Assembly (NCBI GenBank): GCA_014377055.1
Contig: JACMQJ010000560.1
Span: 1-15,365, forward strand
Source of the DNA: Candidatus Sericytochromatia bacterium
Lineage (GTDB): Bacteria > Cyanobacteriota > Sericytochromatia > UBA7694 > JACMQJ01
DNA length: 15,365 nucleotides
Reading direction: 5' to 3'
In this document: piece after piece, positions 15,223 through 15,365 of the stretch
How the letters are laid out: each line of letters begins with the position of its first letter
Numbering within the stretch: position 1 is the first letter of the stretch
Position numbers and translations under genes: made by a program
The notes under the pieces: model-generated
Told to the model about the DNA's origin: nothing
Seen by the model: the letters and a program-made list of their open reading frames with translations, nothing else
Databases searched by the model: none

Positions 15223-15365
15223 ATGTCAACATTAACAGGTCATATATCTTTATTTGCAACCCAATCACTTAAATCTATTGATAAATGGATGGCTGTTGTG
15301 CAAGGAAACTTAAATGGAACTGTGAGAATTGGATTTAAAGAAGCTACATTGACTTACGGTGGTAA
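15223..15365 (+). CDS. Probable flagellar basal-body rod/hook family protein, N-terminal fragment (cut by window)
   Basis: Only 47 codons are visible, open to the right edge. SLKSIDKWMAVVQGNLNGTVRIGFKEATLTYGG aligns without gaps to the N-terminal segment of FlgE/FlgF/FlgG-type axial proteins, whose core reads V-I-x-x-N-L-A-N-x-x-T-x-G-F-K. Here the motif is degenerate (GNLNGTVRIGFK). Such proteins assemble the flagellar rod and hook outside the membrane and are exported without a cleaved signal peptide, which fits this start. The ATG has a good GAGGA site. The call rests on a short match by eye. Confidence 0.5.
   Translation, partial: MSTLTGHISLFATQSLKSIDKWMAVVQGNLNGTVRIGFKEATLTYGG

Overview
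The window is a low-G+C bacterial chromosome segment (thymine/adenine-rich throughout, few strong Shine-Dalgarno sites). It carries a divIB/ftsQ - DUF881 - small-basic-protein (sbp) division cluster, of the kind seen in Firmicutes, Actinobacteria and the cyanobacterial/Melainabacteria lineage. Together with a RING-like/WD40 protein and a possible flagellar rod/hook-type gene at the right edge, this suggests a non-photosynthetic cyanobacterial relative (Vampirovibrionia/Melainabacteria). That assignment is inference only and moderately weak. No tRNA, rRNA, CRISPR array or transposase was seen. No gene-free stretch exceeds 300 bases.

Left part (1-2755, minus strand): a two-gene unit. The first gene encodes a Ro60-like protein, with a helical N-terminal part and a C-terminal von Willebrand A domain whose MIDAS residues are intact. 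It overlaps by ATGA the start of a gene running off the left edge, whose product looks like an ARPP-1-type beta-rich domain plus a Fis-like helix-turn-helix. Upstream of the pair lies a 99-base hairpin with perfect 17-bp arms. A TATAAT box sits just before the hairpin's 5' base on the transcribed strand, so it could be a structured leader or a small RNA. This trio is the most interesting part of the window.

Middle-left (2756-7140, minus strand): a tight six-gene operon, rpiB-like isomerase, ftsQ/divIB, DUF881, sbp/DUF1290, SAM methyltransferase, glycosyltransferase. Gaps run from 1 to 8 bases and one overlap is 38 bases. Where Bacillus would have ftsA/ftsZ, this genome has a methyltransferase and a glycosyltransferase. 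An extended -10 promoter lies just upstream of rpiB.

Centre (7372-10649): a secreted YtkA/FixH-like small protein (minus), a divergent NmrA-type SDR (plus), and a 629-residue RING-like / Tyr-Pro repeat / zinc-ribbon / seven-bladed WD40 protein (minus). The SDR and WD40 genes converge tail to tail with only 2 bases between their stops.

Right part (10765-15365): a minus-strand pair of a PfkB-family (adenosine-kinase-like) sugar/nucleoside kinase and a membrane-anchored TPR-2OG-Fe(II) oxygenase. Next come a strong bidirectional-looking terminator and a Bax-inhibitor-1/YccA membrane protein with a near-perfect Shine-Dalgarno. Divergent from it are a radical SAM/SPASM enzyme and the 5' end of a probable flagellar basal-body rod/hook-family gene.
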